Positions 36,107-45,189 of a stretch of DNA of 64,000 nucleotides are shown here, in pieces. The notes beneath the pieces are model-generated. The model searched no databases. It was not told where the DNA came from and worked only from the letters and a program-made list of their open reading frames with translations. Each line of letters starts with the position of its first letter. Positions within the stretch are counted from its first letter, which is position 1. The DNA comes from Gottfriedia acidiceleris (GTDB taxonomy: Bacteria; Bacillota; Bacilli; Bacillales; Bacillaceae_G), in contig NZ_SCFN01000015.1 of assembly GCF_004138285.1 (NCBI RefSeq), positions 1 through 64,000 on the forward strand, read 5' to 3'. Made by a program: the position numbers and the translations under genes.

Positions 36107-36598
36107 TTAATCCTCTGTACCTAAAACATCAGTATTCGGTGGGATATAACCCATCTGTCGTGCCATCGCGACAATTTGACCTTTATGATGATATTCATGC
36201 GTGATCGTATGTACTAGCAATTTCATCGGTGTGAAAGATAATTCTTCATTATGATTTCTCCATGGAATCTTTCTAACAATTGGTTTATTTAAACGATCAA
36301 CTGTCATATCCAATAATTCACTCACGAATAAATCAGCTTGTTCAAATCTTGATTTAATATCATCAAGACTAAGATTTACAATGTTTTCCTTTGGCGTAAT
36401 TGGCTTTTTCGTTTTCAATAATATAAAAGATCCAATCCATGCAATATAACATTCAGCCATATGTAGTAGCGTTTCTCTTACACTTTGGACTCCGAACCCC
36501 TCTAATTTACGAGTAAAATCCTCTAGTTTTAATTCACCACAAAAATCTAATAATGCTTCACGATTTTCTTTTACCCATTGATATTCCTTCTGATTCAC
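36107..36598 (-). CDS. DinB family protein
   Basis: A 163-residue four-helix-bundle protein of the DinB/YfiT superfamily. The metal-site histidines are at expected places: the His in LLHMAECYIAW near residue 50 and HTITHEYHHKGQIV near residue 135. Family members are thiol-dependent transferases or damage-induced proteins of unknown substrate. GTG 36598 is preferred because AGAGGTGA lies 5 nt before it; the earlier GTG 36607 overlaps that site. First gene of a three-gene cluster with a GNAT and ogt. Confidence 0.85.
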   Translation of the reverse strand: MNQKEYQWVKENREALLDFCGELKLEDFTRKLEGFGVQSVRETLLHMAECYIAWIGSFILLKTKKPITPKENIVNLSLDDIKSRFEQADLFVSELLDMTVDRLNKPIVRKIPWRNHNEELSFTPMKLLVHTITHEYHHKGQIVAMARQMGYIPPNTDVLGTED

Positions 36599-36663
36599 TA
36601 CAGTCACCTCTTAATATATTGATTAATTATCTATTCTACTGAGTGGGAAAAATTACCTTTAAG

Positions 36664-36702
36664 TAAAATAATAAAAGGTCTGCGGATATACCCACAGACC
36701 TT
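36664..36702 (-). terminator. terminator of the TSUP permease gene
   Basis: AAGGTCTG/CAGACCTT stem with internal CGG..CC pairing, then T-rich sequence on the bottom strand. Confidence 0.8.
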
Positions 36703-36709
36703 GATTTCA

Positions 36710-37459
36710 TTATACAAATAACTTCAAACTTACTTGAACAATTAATAAAACAGAAACTGAAATTAATAGTATTCTGGCTAGCTTCATTGGAACAAATTCT
36801 GCAAACCTTAACCCTACTTGATTACCAACAATTGAAGCAGCAGCCATCGTCACAGCAATTTTCCATTGGAAGTGACCTGTCATATAAAATATGATAAATG
36901 CTGATAAACAACTCCCAAAATTTAATACTCTAGCCAACTGAACTGCATTAACATAAGTAAACCCTTTTTTAATAAAATACAAGATTGCAAATGTTGAAGA
37001 CCCTGGACCGAAGCCCCCGTCATAAACACCAATCCCCGTTAAGATGCCCCTATCTAGCAATGTTTGCTTTTCAACACCACTTTTATTCGTAGTTTCATAG
37101 TTCCACTTTTTACTTGCAAATGTTAGCCATAATGAACCAGCTAATAAAACTAATGCAACAATATTCATCACATGTTCATCTAACATACTTGTTACAAATG
37201 CACCAATTCCTCCACCAATGATCGAAACTAATATAAATTGAAAAATGACTGATGCCTTAAAATCTTTCTTTTTAATTGTATAAAGAATACTACTAAACGA
37301 CCCCAAACCTGAGGCAAACTTATTTGTGGCAATACCCGTTTGAATAGGAATGCCAAGAAAAATCATCATCGGGAGTGTAATTAATCCTCCACCACCAGCT
37401 AATGTTCCAACTACTGCTGCACCGATTCCCAAAATAAAAAGTAATAATAGTGAGTCCAT
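36710..37459 (-). CDS. sulfite exporter TauE/SafE (TSUP) family protein
   Basis: A 249-residue membrane protein with about eight helices and the TSUP repeat pattern (GIGAAVVGTLAGGGGLITLP near the N-terminus, YDGGFGPGSSTFAILYF in the second half). The family moves sulfite, sulfonates or other organic anions. GGGAGATAGGAAA places ATG 37459; a 46-residue in-frame extension upstream has no ribosome-binding site. Single gene with its own terminator. Confidence 0.88.
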   Translation of the reverse strand: MDSLLLLFILGIGAAVVGTLAGGGGLITLPMMIFLGIPIQTGIATNKFASGLGSFSSILYTIKKKDFKASVIFQFILVSIIGGGIGAFVTSMLDEHVMNIVALVLLAGSLWLTFASKKWNYETTNKSGVEKQTLLDRGILTGIGVYDGGFGPGSSTFAILYFIKKGFTYVNAVQLARVLNFGSCLSAFIIFYMTGHFQWKIAVTMAAASIVGNQVGLRFAEFVPMKLARILLISVSVLLIVQVSLKLFV

Positions 37460-37696
37460 TTTCCTATCTCCCTTTTTTGCGTCTATCATTACTATACACA
37501 AAATATTCGAAAAAAGGGAAACTAAAGACCTCATTATTTGTGGTTGATTATGGAATAGCAATACTGAAGTAGCTAATTTCAAATGGAATAATGGCAAAAT
37601 TGATCTAAGTTTTCTCTAATCGGATAAAAAACGGATAAAATTTGCTAGTTTCCTATAAAGAGTGGCATAAAATCCATCACAAATGAATAATACCGA

Positions 37697-37709
37697 CGAG
37701 ATACCCCAC
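37697..37709 (-). repeat. 13-bp intergenic repeat, copy 2
   Basis: The inverted exact copy of 13501-13513, here between the TSUP gene and glutaminase. Confidence 0.35.
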
Positions 37710-37716
37710 CTCAACA

Positions 37717-37765
37717 TAAAAAGGGCTTGCCCATCTGTCAATTAACCTGACTTATGGACAGCCCT
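37717..37765 (-). terminator. terminator of glutaminase gene
   Basis: AGGGCT/AGCCCT base pairs with an inner GTCA/TGAC stem, followed by TTTTT on the bottom strand, just after the stop codon. Confidence 0.7.
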
Positions 37766-37771
37766 CTATGT

Positions 37772-38728
37772 TTAAAAAATACTCAAATTATATCGTGAAG
37801 CCAGTAACTCTAATAATTTTATACCGGCTATACTATTTCCTTTTTCATCAAGTGATGGTCCATAAACACCAATTCCAAATCGACGAGGTACCGCACCCAG
37901 AACACCGCCAGAAACACCACTTTTAGCAGGAATTCCAACTTTAATCGCAAACTCACCAGATGCATTATACATCCCACAAGTAACCATAAAAGTGTTACAA
38001 ATCTTTGCTACTTTTTCAGGTATAAGCTGCGTTTTAGAAATTGGATCCCAACCATCAAGTGCAAAAATAAGTCCAATTCTTGCCAATTCTAAACAGTTTA
38101 CTTCGATTGAACATTGTTTAGTATATAAATCTAATAACAATTCAACATCTTCGGTAATAATTCCATGCTCTTTCATAAAGTAACAAAGCGATCTGTTCAA
38201 GTGCGCTGTTTCAAATTCTGATGTAGCAACCTCTTTCGAATAAGAAAGATCTTTATTATCTGTTAAAACCCTCATAAAGTTTAAAAGTCGTTTAAAGCGA
38301 TCTTTTATACTATGACCTTTAATCATACTTGTAACTGCCAAGGCCCCTGCATTAATCATTGGATTTAACGGCTTTCCAGCAGATCTAACTTCTAATTTTG
38401 CAATTGAATTAAACGGATCACCTGTAGGCTCCATCCCTACTCGCTCAAATACAAAATCTTCTCCACGATCCATTAATACTAAAGCTAGTGAAATTACCTT
38501 TGAAATACTTTGTAAAGTAAAACGAATGCTCGTATTACCTGCTTCAAAATGTCGTCCATCTGGCAAAAACACAGCCAACGATAAATCCTTTTTATTCGCC
38601 TTTGCAAGAGCAGGAATATAATTGGCTACTTTTCCATACTGAATAAACTCTTTTGCATCTTCAATAAGGACTTTCAATTCTTCCATATGATGAACTTCTT
38701 TTTCCTCTCGAAATCCATTCTGCGTCAT
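37772..38728 (-). CDS. glsA: glutaminase
   Basis: A 318-residue serine-dependent beta-lactamase-fold glutaminase that converts glutamine to glutamate and ammonia. The catalytic S74-x-x-K77 is in LQSISKV, and INAGALAV and [19 protein letters not shown] are family signatures. ATG 38728 has CAGGTGATTTT upstream; an alternative ATG 38683 would give 303 residues but lacks a close site. No amino-acid permease is beside it. Its neighbour on the same strand is the repeat-tailed helicase. Confidence 0.93.
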   Translation of the reverse strand: MTQNGFREEKEVHHMEELKVLIEDAKEFIQYGKVANYIPALAKANKKDLSLAVFLPDGRHFEAGNTSIRFTLQSISKVISLALVLMDRGEDFVFERVGMEPTGDPFNSIAKLEVRSAGKPLNPMINAGALAVTSMIKGHSIKDRFKRLLNFMRVLTDNKDLSYSKEVATSEFETAHLNRSLCYFMKEHGIITEDVELLLDLYTKQCSIEVNCLELARIGLIFALDGWDPISKTQLIPEKVAKICNTFMVTCGMYNASGEFAIKVGIPAKSGVSGGVLGAVPRRFGIGVYGPSLDEKGNSIAGIKLLELLASRYNLSIF

Positions 38729-38830
38729 AAAATCACCTGTTTATTCATTTTTAAGGGAAAGACATTCCCAAAATCACTTTATAAGAGTATGCTACAACAA
38801 TTAACTCCCTACCTACTCTTCACGTTTTTC

Positions 38831-40498
38831 TTATCTACTTCTCCTACCAGATCTGCCCTCATTTCTTGATCTCCCTGTACTGCTTGATCTTCCAACACTT
38901 TCTGTTCTTTCCGCTCTACCTGCATTCCCCGTTCTTTCCGCTCTACCTGCATTTCTTGTTCTTTCTTCTCTACCTGCATTCCCCGGTCTTTCCGCTCTAC
39001 CTGTATTTCCTGTTCTTTCCGCTCTACCTGCATTTCCCGTTCTTTCCGATCTGCCTGCATTTCCCGTTCTTTCTGCTCTACCTGCATTTCTTGTTCTTTC
39101 TTCTCTACCAGCATTCCCCGGTCTTTCCGCTCTACCTGTATTTCCTGTTCTTTCCGCTCTACCTGCATTCCCCGTTCTTTCCGCTCTACCTGCATTTCCC
39201 GTTCTTTCCGCTCTATCTGCATTTCTCGTTCTACCCGCTCTATCTGCATTTCCCGTTCTTTCCGCTCTACCTGCATTTCCCGTTCTTTCCGCTCTGCCTG
39301 CATTTCTCGATCTTTCTGCTCTACCTGCATTTCTCGATCTTTCTGGTCTACCTGCATTTTCTGTTCTATCCGCTCTGCCTGAACTTTCTCCTCTTTCCAT
39401 TTCTATTCTCTTAATTGAAAGATTAAGCTCTTTTTCAATTACTCTCATTTCTTGAAAATCTTTTGGAGTAGCAAATGTAATCGCGATACCAGTATCTCCT
39501 GCACGTCCTGTTCTTCCAATTCGATGTACATAGCTTTCTGTATCCAATGGTATATCATAGTTGAATACGTGAGTAACACCTTCGACATCAATTCCTCTAG
39601 CTGCTACATCTGTTGCTACAAGATATTGTATTTTAGCTTCGCGGAACAATTTCATAACTTTTTCGCGCTTCCCTTGGGTTAAGTCTCCGTGTAGTTCTTC
39701 AGATAAAAGACCTTTTCCTTTTAGCTGTTCATTTAATTTATTTGCTCTTCTTTTTGTTCTACAAAAAATGATTGCTAGAAACGGCTCTGCTTCTTTGATT
39801 TGATTCAATAAGGCATTAAGTTTTCCGCGATCGGTTGTTTCAATAATTAATTGTTCAATTTCATCTAGTGTAATTCTTTTAGCTTTTACTTTAATAATTT
39901 CCGGCTTTTTCATGTAACGCTTTGCAAGTGATTGGATTTGATCTGGCATTGTAGCAGAAAATAATAAGGTTTGTCTTGATACAGGAGTTTGATTGATAAT
40001 ATCTTCTACCTCGTGTAAAAAACCAATGTGTAGCATTTGATCTGCTTCATCGAGCACTAAAAAATCAACTTTATCTAATTTTATTGTCCCTCGTCTTAAA
40101 TGGTCTAAAAGTCTACCGGGTGTTGCAATAATTAAATGTGCACCAACTTTTAGTTTACGCGCTTGCTGTTCAACGTCTTGTCCACCGTACACAGCAAGTA
40201 CGCCGAAATCTTCACTAACAATCCTTTTAGCCTCAGCAGTTATTTGAAGAGCCAACTCTCTTGTTGGAGCAACTACTAATGCTTGAGTATGTGGCAATTC
40301 TAAATTAATTCTTTCAAGGATTGGAAATAAGAATGCAAATGTCTTACCAGTCCCTGTTTGTGCTTGACCTATTAAATCCTTACCTTCAAATACGATTGGA
40401 ATTGCCTTCTCCTGAATCGGAGTAGGCTCTGTTATCCCTAATTCAGTTAAATACTCAGTTAATTCCTCACTTAAACCTAAACTAGAAAATTTATTCAT
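38831..40498 (-). CDS. DEAD-box RNA helicase with an 18-copy nonapeptide-repeat tail
   Basis: A 555-residue ATP-dependent RNA helicase of the CshA/DeaD group, likely in RNA decay or ribosome assembly. Core motifs: Q-motif near residues 20-30, AQTGTGKT (45-52), PTREL, DEAD (150-153), SAT (181-183), HRIGRTGR (325-332). The core ends near residue 370. It is followed directly by exactly 18 units of nine residues (374-535), consensus GRAERTGNA, then a short R/S/G end. The Arg-rich tail probably replaces the usual C-terminal RNA-binding extension. AAGGTAAATATA precedes ATG 40498. The 27-bp repeat DNA leaves two other frames open by chance. Confidence 0.9.
   Translation of the reverse strand: MNKFSSLGLSEELTEYLTELGITEPTPIQEKAIPIVFEGKDLIGQAQTGTGKTFAFLFPILERINLELPHTQALVVAPTRELALQITAEAKRIVSEDFGVLAVYGGQDVEQQARKLKVGAHLIIATPGRLLDHLRRGTIKLDKVDFLVLDEADQMLHIGFLHEVEDIINQTPVSRQTLLFSATMPDQIQSLAKRYMKKPEIIKVKAKRITLDEIEQLIIETTDRGKLNALLNQIKEAEPFLAIIFCRTKRRANKLNEQLKGKGLLSEELHGDLTQGKREKVMKLFREAKIQYLVATDVAARGIDVEGVTHVFNYDIPLDTESYVHRIGRTGRAGDTGIAITFATPKDFQEMRVIEKELNLSIKRIEMERGESSGRADRTENAGRPERSRNAGRAERSRNAGRAERTGNAGRAERTGNADRAGRTRNADRAERTGNAGRAERTGNAGRAERTGNTGRAERPGNAGREERTRNAGRAERTGNAGRSERTGNAGRAERTGNTGRAERPGNAGREERTRNAGRAERTGNAGRAERTESVGRSSSTGRSRNEGRSGRRSR
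38894..39379 (-). repeat. 27-bp tandem repeats inside the helicase gene (18 units)
   Basis: Eighteen in-frame 27-bp units encode nine-residue repeats. A block of units (...[30 protein letters not shown]) occurs twice, showing a recent multi-unit duplication. Copy number is likely to vary between strains. Confidence 0.92.
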
Positions 40499-40763
40499 TA
40501 TATTTACCTTACTTTCTATTTTCTATCATTATAAATAATAATGGTTGTTTCATATATTTACTCAAAAATGACTAATCCATTGTATCACAACGTTTATTAA
40601 TCTTTTATAAATAATCCTATTTAACTGAATTAGTAAATTCAGTTAGATTTCTTCTCCATCAATTTATTTTTCTCAATCAATCGGTGAAATAATCAATACT
40701 CTGCCTATTTTATCAACGAAATATTTCTACTTTTCCAATTTCGTATTGTTTCAACACTAAAAA
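40499..40763. other. intergenic, upstream of the helicase
   Basis: A/T-rich leader of the helicase gene. A promoter reading leftwards is expected, and a long cold-shock-type leader is possible, but I recognise no defined element. Confidence 0.4.
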
Positions 40764-40796
40764 AATCGGTAACCAAATATTGGTTACCGATTTTTT
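40764..40796 (-). terminator. terminator of the S8 protease gene
   Basis: 13-bp perfect stem AATCGGTAACCAA/TTGGTTACCGATT with a 3-nt loop and T tracts on both strands. Confidence 0.92.
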
Positions 40797-40806
40797 TGTT
40801 ATCCTA

Positions 40807-43800
40807 TTACTCTAATCCAAGAGCTTGTAAAACATCATCCAATGTTTGGCTCTTATATTTTGTAGTTGCTTTTGGTGAATTGTCATTCCAAGGATTTTGC
40901 ATTAGATAGTTATTGATGACATATTGCATATCTTTCTCATTAACAACACCATCATAATTAATATCTGCCGCACGCTTATTTGTACCCCAATAAGTTTGGA
41001 TGTATAAAGCATCTTTCACATCGATGACATTATCTTTATTCACATCTCCTGCAGGTGCATTTTCATAATAGAGTGCTTTCGAGTAAGGTTTCACTTTCCC
41101 ATTTTCTTTCAGCCCGATCGTAAAGGTTTTCTTAACAGTGAAATGTCCAGGCATATCTACCTCTAGTGTAAATGGTTTATCCGTTAACGGCAGATTAGAT
41201 GTAAAATGCCAAGGGAAACCACTATTACTTCCAAACGTGTTTGGATATTCTTTTCCTGCTTCATCTGTCACTTTGACTTTTGCGCCTGCCTTTACATAAT
41301 CCAATGTTGATGGCTCATCAAGTTGAGGAATCATAAATGCTTCTCCATAAACCCATGATTTCATAAAAGAGTAAGTTCGTTCCACTTGATAAGGAGGACT
41401 AATACCAAAAGAGGATTTCGTTTCGCTATCCGTATTTGTGTACGATACATTGAACTGTTCTAAACCTAGGCTTACACTGTCAGAGTCATCTTTCACTTTG
41501 TATGTTATATCTACCATTGGAACTTTTCCAGAAACCCCTGTTTGAGCTGCATCACCAATTAATGTTGCAGCAATATCTGTTCTTTTTACCATTTTTCCGT
41601 CTACTTCTACATCTGTATTCACTGTCTGAATATCTACTTTTCCTTTCAATGTTGCATTTGGTTTAATACTTACCAACTCAGCATTTGATAAGCTTCGATC
41701 GAAAAATGAATACACGGCTTGCTTCATATTTGCCATATTGTTCATGGAAAGGGTAACTGTCACCGTTTCGCCCGCTTTTACTGTTTGTTTATCAGCGATA
41801 GCTGTTCCGTACGGTGTACCTTGTTTCACGTAGTATAGGGATTTATGGCCATAATAGTTTTGTACTGTTGCCATGTTTTCCGCATACATATCCACTTTAA
41901 ACGGTTGGATTGTCTTGTTCAGCGGGATTTGTGCTGTAAACTTGCCGTCACTGTTCACCGGAATCGAAACAGTCCCCCCTCCTAATAGTTTACTAGGAAC
42001 TGAATAGAAAACTTTATTATTTCCCTGAGAAGCATTGATACCGCCGGTTTTCATCTCGTCCACATCAGGATCATAGACTGAACCTGTTAACGATACAACT
42101 TGCTGATCAGGGCTATATTCATAGATACCAGATTCCGAGCTTAGATTGAGTGTAGGCTGGGTAACGCTATAGTAAACAGGAGCATCTGCGCTGAACGTTT
42201 TTCCTTTATCATTTGTTCCTACGAGCTTGATTTTGTATAATCCTGGTGCAGTTTGTTCCTTATCATATGCAATTGGTTGATCTGAATTTCCCGTTAATGG
42301 ATAATAAAAACCTTCGTTCATTGCACCTCTTAAATAATATTCAATATTCTCATCCGCACCCATGCCGTCCAAAGTGCCAAGGAAGCCAATTTCTTTGTTC
42401 GTTTTCGGATCGACAAGGAATAAATCCATCGTACGCATATGAGAATTTAATTGGAAGTTAAGACCGATTGACCATCTTATTCCGTTATACCCCGCCTCTA
42501 CCGCAGTCGTAAATGTAGGTGGATTTCCCGCAACATGGTCAATTCCTTCTTTTACCGTATGAATCGCAAATGGAATTTTATATGTTTCATTAGGATCCTT
42601 TTGGTTTGTATAGACTACATAACCTTCATACGTTCCTAGCTTCGCATTTTTAGGAACGTTGATCGTAGCATCCATATTAGCAATGCCATATCGCTTCACT
42701 TTTACAGATGATTTAACATCTAATGTAACTCCATTTGCAGCAGCATCTTGGTCTGCTCTAGAGTCATTTGTGAAACGACCATCCAATTTTTGGAATTGAA
42801 CCTTTACATCATAGGTTTTATCTACTGAGCTTTTATTAAATAAAGTCATAGAACGTTGATCTGTAAGATCCTTACCAGTAACAGCTTGTTCTCCAAAACT
42901 TAATGCACCAGTAATGTTTTTAATTTGTTTAATTCCCTTACTTGCTAAAGTAGTTGCCCCATTATTACTTGCATTATCTTTTACAGTTGAAGTTTTGTCT
43001 TTTACTTGAATTTCCGTCTGAGCATGAACAGCATCATAAGGGTTTACACGTCCTGCACCAACTTCATATACACTGTATTTATCAGATAATGGATCTGCTG
43101 TATTCATAAGTGTTGCTTTAATATCTGAAGGAGACATATCTGGGTGAGCTTGCTTTAACAATGCTGCTACCCCAACAACGTTAGGAGTTGCCATTGATGT
43201 TCCAGATAAACGCTCATATGCGTATTGATAGTTCCCAATTTGATCTGCTCCATGCATATAAGAAGGAACAGTAGAGAAAACAGATACACCAGGTGCTGTT
43301 ACTTCAGGTTTAATATCATATAACACACGAGATGGACCACGTGAGCTGAATGGCGCTAATTTATCGCCCACAGTCACTGTTTGTTTCATATTACTAAAAG
43401 TAAAGTCTAAAGGTATACCAGCTGATGCACCTAAAGGTAATTTAGCAGCTAATGCTCTCCCTTGTGCGTTACTCAGTAAAAATGTTGGAAGTAAGCCGTA
43501 AGCATCTCCAAGGTATACATCACCTAAAGGAACATCTGCATCATATAATACTACTGCTTTTGCTCCATGTGACTTAGCAGTGGCAATGATTTGAGTAATT
43601 CCATAGCTACCTCGTTGCGCAAGAACAACTTTTTCCTTTACATCGATTGGTACAGAATTTCCATTTCCATCACGCTTAAAATAACTAGGCTCACCACCAA
43701 ATGATACATTCACCATTTGCAAAGTTTGTCCTTCAAAATCTGCTACGTTATCAGTTAAACCTTGGGCAGCTAGCTTTAAATCCACCGGTATATCACCTGT

Positions 43801-45048
43801 TGAAGGATGTAATGCACCTGAAAAACTTGGAATTGTAACAGATGTGTCACTTGCACCTACTGTAATTGCTAAAGGAGCATTACCAGGAGCACCAAGTGAG
43901 TACATTCTATCTCCAGAGTTTCCTGCTGCAACAATCACTGTTACTCCTGAAAGTACAGCATTGTTTACGGCAATACTCGTTGGATATAATGGATCATTGT
44001 AATTTGCTCCAAGTGACATATTAATAATGTCCATTCCGTCTGATACTGCTTTATCGATACCTGCTAAAATAGCTGAAGTAGAACCTGAACCATAAGGACC
44101 TAAAACACGATAAGAATAAATATCAGCTTCAGGTGCAACGCCTTCTACAGAAAAATCTGCATTGTTTTTCGCTTGTCCAGCAATAATTCCAGCCACGTGT
44201 GTACCATGCTCAGTGTAGTAAGCCTCTCCGTTTGTAGCCAATTCAGGTTGACCAGACTTCTTCCAATCTGCATATGACGTTTCCATCGGGTCACTGTCAT
44301 TATCGACGAAATCATAACCACCTTTATATGCACCTTTTAAATCTGGGTGGTTATAATCAATTCCAGTATCAATAATACCAACTTTTACACCTTTTCCCGT
44401 AAAGCCCTCTTGATGAAGCTTTTCAACGCCAGGGAATGTAACCATCGTATGAGTTGCAGCTTTCGCTTCTGAAGTTGATGATTCACTGATCGACGGTGGC
44501 TCTACTTGAACCTGTATATCACTCCAAACAGCTTTTACTGCACTAGATTTAAGTAGCGACTTTACTTTGTTAGCTGGTAGAGTCATAGATACTCCGTTAA
44601 ATGCTTTTTTATATGATCTTTTAATTGAATATGGATTTTTCTTTGCTTTTAATTCACTGCTAAAAATTGTTTTTAAGTCTTTTTGGAACGTTTCGTGTGA
44701 AGCATCCACTTTTTCTTTTGCAGCTTCTGATGTTAGATTTACTCCATCCGATTCTGCTTCTAAAACTGCAGTCTGCTGAGGCTTGTCCTTAAACTCGACA
44801 ATGATAGAAGTAAGCTTGTCACTTGTTTGATCGACATCAGGAGACAATTGAAGTCCCTCTTTGTCACTTAGCTTCAATTGCTTGATCGCCTCACGTTGCT
44901 GAGGAGTAAGTTGTGCTAGTACTTGCTCAATCTTTGAAGTTGCTTGTGCATGAACTTGTTGTGAAAAGGAACCTGGTGTCATTGTAGTACTGATAAGTCC
45001 TGTTGTTAATGCTAATGTTGAAACATTTCTAAACATTTTCTTTTTCAA
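40807..45048 (-). CDS. secreted subtilisin-like (S8) protease with cohesin-like and dockerin-like domains
   Basis: A 1413-residue exported protease of Vpr-like design. Order: signal peptide (1-34), I9 propeptide (about 75-185), S8 domain with D227 (GIIDTG), H281 (HGTHVAG) and S618 (SGTSMATP), a PA domain inserted at about 420-560, Fn3-like and other beta domains, a cohesin-like domain (about 1090-1230, from KQTVKAGETVTVTLSMNN), and a dockerin-type pair of Ca2+ loops (1334-1385: DVNKDNVIDVKD and DINYDGVVNEKD). Start TTG 45048 keeps the KKK n-region; ATG 45036 is the alternative. It lies 142 bp after a regulator gene whose promoter shares its operator. Confidence 0.9.
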   Translation of the reverse strand: MKKKMFRNVSTLALTTGLISTTMTPGSFSQQVHAQATSKIEQVLAQLTPQQREAIKQLKLSDKEGLQLSPDVDQTSDKLTSIIVEFKDKPQQTAVLEAESDGVNLTSEAAKEKVDASHETFQKDLKTIFSSELKAKKNPYSIKRSYKKAFNGVSMTLPANKVKSLLKSSAVKAVWSDIQVQVEPPSISESSTSEAKAATHTMVTFPGVEKLHQEGFTGKGVKVGIIDTGIDYNHPDLKGAYKGGYDFVDNDSDPMETSYADWKKSGQPELATNGEAYYTEHGTHVAGIIAGQAKNNADFSVEGVAPEADIYSYRVLGPYGSGSTSAILAGIDKAVSDGMDIINMSLGANYNDPLYPTSIAVNNAVLSGVTVIVAAGNSGDRMYSLGAPGNAPLAITVGASDTSVTIPSFSGALHPSTGDIPVDLKLAAQGLTDNVADFEGQTLQMVNVSFGGEPSYFKRDGNGNSVPIDVKEKVVLAQRGSYGITQIIATAKSHGAKAVVLYDADVPLGDVYLGDAYGLLPTFLLSNAQGRALAAKLPLGASAGIPLDFTFSNMKQTVTVGDKLAPFSSRGPSRVLYDIKPEVTAPGVSVFSTVPSYMHGADQIGNYQYAYERLSGTSMATPNVVGVAALLKQAHPDMSPSDIKATLMNTADPLSDKYSVYEVGAGRVNPYDAVHAQTEIQVKDKTSTVKDNASNNGATTLASKGIKQIKNITGALSFGEQAVTGKDLTDQRSMTLFNKSSVDKTYDVKVQFQKLDGRFTNDSRADQDAAANGVTLDVKSSVKVKRYGIANMDATINVPKNAKLGTYEGYVVYTNQKDPNETYKIPFAIHTVKEGIDHVAGNPPTFTTAVEAGYNGIRWSIGLNFQLNSHMRTMDLFLVDPKTNKEIGFLGTLDGMGADENIEYYLRGAMNEGFYYPLTGNSDQPIAYDKEQTAPGLYKIKLVGTNDKGKTFSADAPVYYSVTQPTLNLSSESGIYEYSPDQQVVSLTGSVYDPDVDEMKTGGINASQGNNKVFYSVPSKLLGGGTVSIPVNSDGKFTAQIPLNKTIQPFKVDMYAENMATVQNYYGHKSLYYVKQGTPYGTAIADKQTVKAGETVTVTLSMNNMANMKQAVYSFFDRSLSNAELVSIKPNATLKGKVDIQTVNTDVEVDGKMVKRTDIAATLIGDAAQTGVSGKVPMVDITYKVKDDSDSVSLGLEQFNVSYTNTDSETKSSFGISPPYQVERTYSFMKSWVYGEAFMIPQLDEPSTLDYVKAGAKVKVTDEAGKEYPNTFGSNSGFPWHFTSNLPLTDKPFTLEVDMPGHFTVKKTFTIGLKENGKVKPYSKALYYENAPAGDVNKDNVIDVKDALYIQTYWGTNKRAADINYDGVVNEKDMQYVINNYLMQNPWNDNSPKATTKYKSQTLDDVLQALGLE

Positions 45049-45078
45049 CTACTTTCCCTACTTTCTTTTCTTAATAAG

Positions 45079-45128
45079 TTCATTATAATGAAACTTGACA
45101 TGTTTTATTTTTTTGAAAATTATGTCAA
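45079..45128 (-). promoter_or_regulatory. promoter and dyad operator of the S8 protease gene
   Basis: On the bottom strand, TTGACAT (45122-45128), 20 bp, ATGTCAA (45095-45101), then a -10 TATAAT (45082-45087). The block TTCATTATAATGAAACTTGA (45079-45098, top strand) is nearly identical to one at 46558-46577 before the regulator gene, and the arm spacing is the same. There is no good -35 at 17 bp, as expected of an activator-dependent promoter. Start of transcription would be near 45075, giving a leader of under 30 nt. Confidence 0.7.
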
Positions 45129-45189
45129 ATTATATTTTTTTTAAATTTATTATGTTTTAATTCTCTTCTTCAAATAAAATAGAATAGCA

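Noticed and set aside
38809-39414. Two long open frames (182 codons each), one on each strand, of repetitive MQVERKE or FPLYLHF type
   Set aside because: They are out-of-frame readings of the 27-bp repeats in the helicase gene; no ribosome-binding sites and purely repetitive composition.
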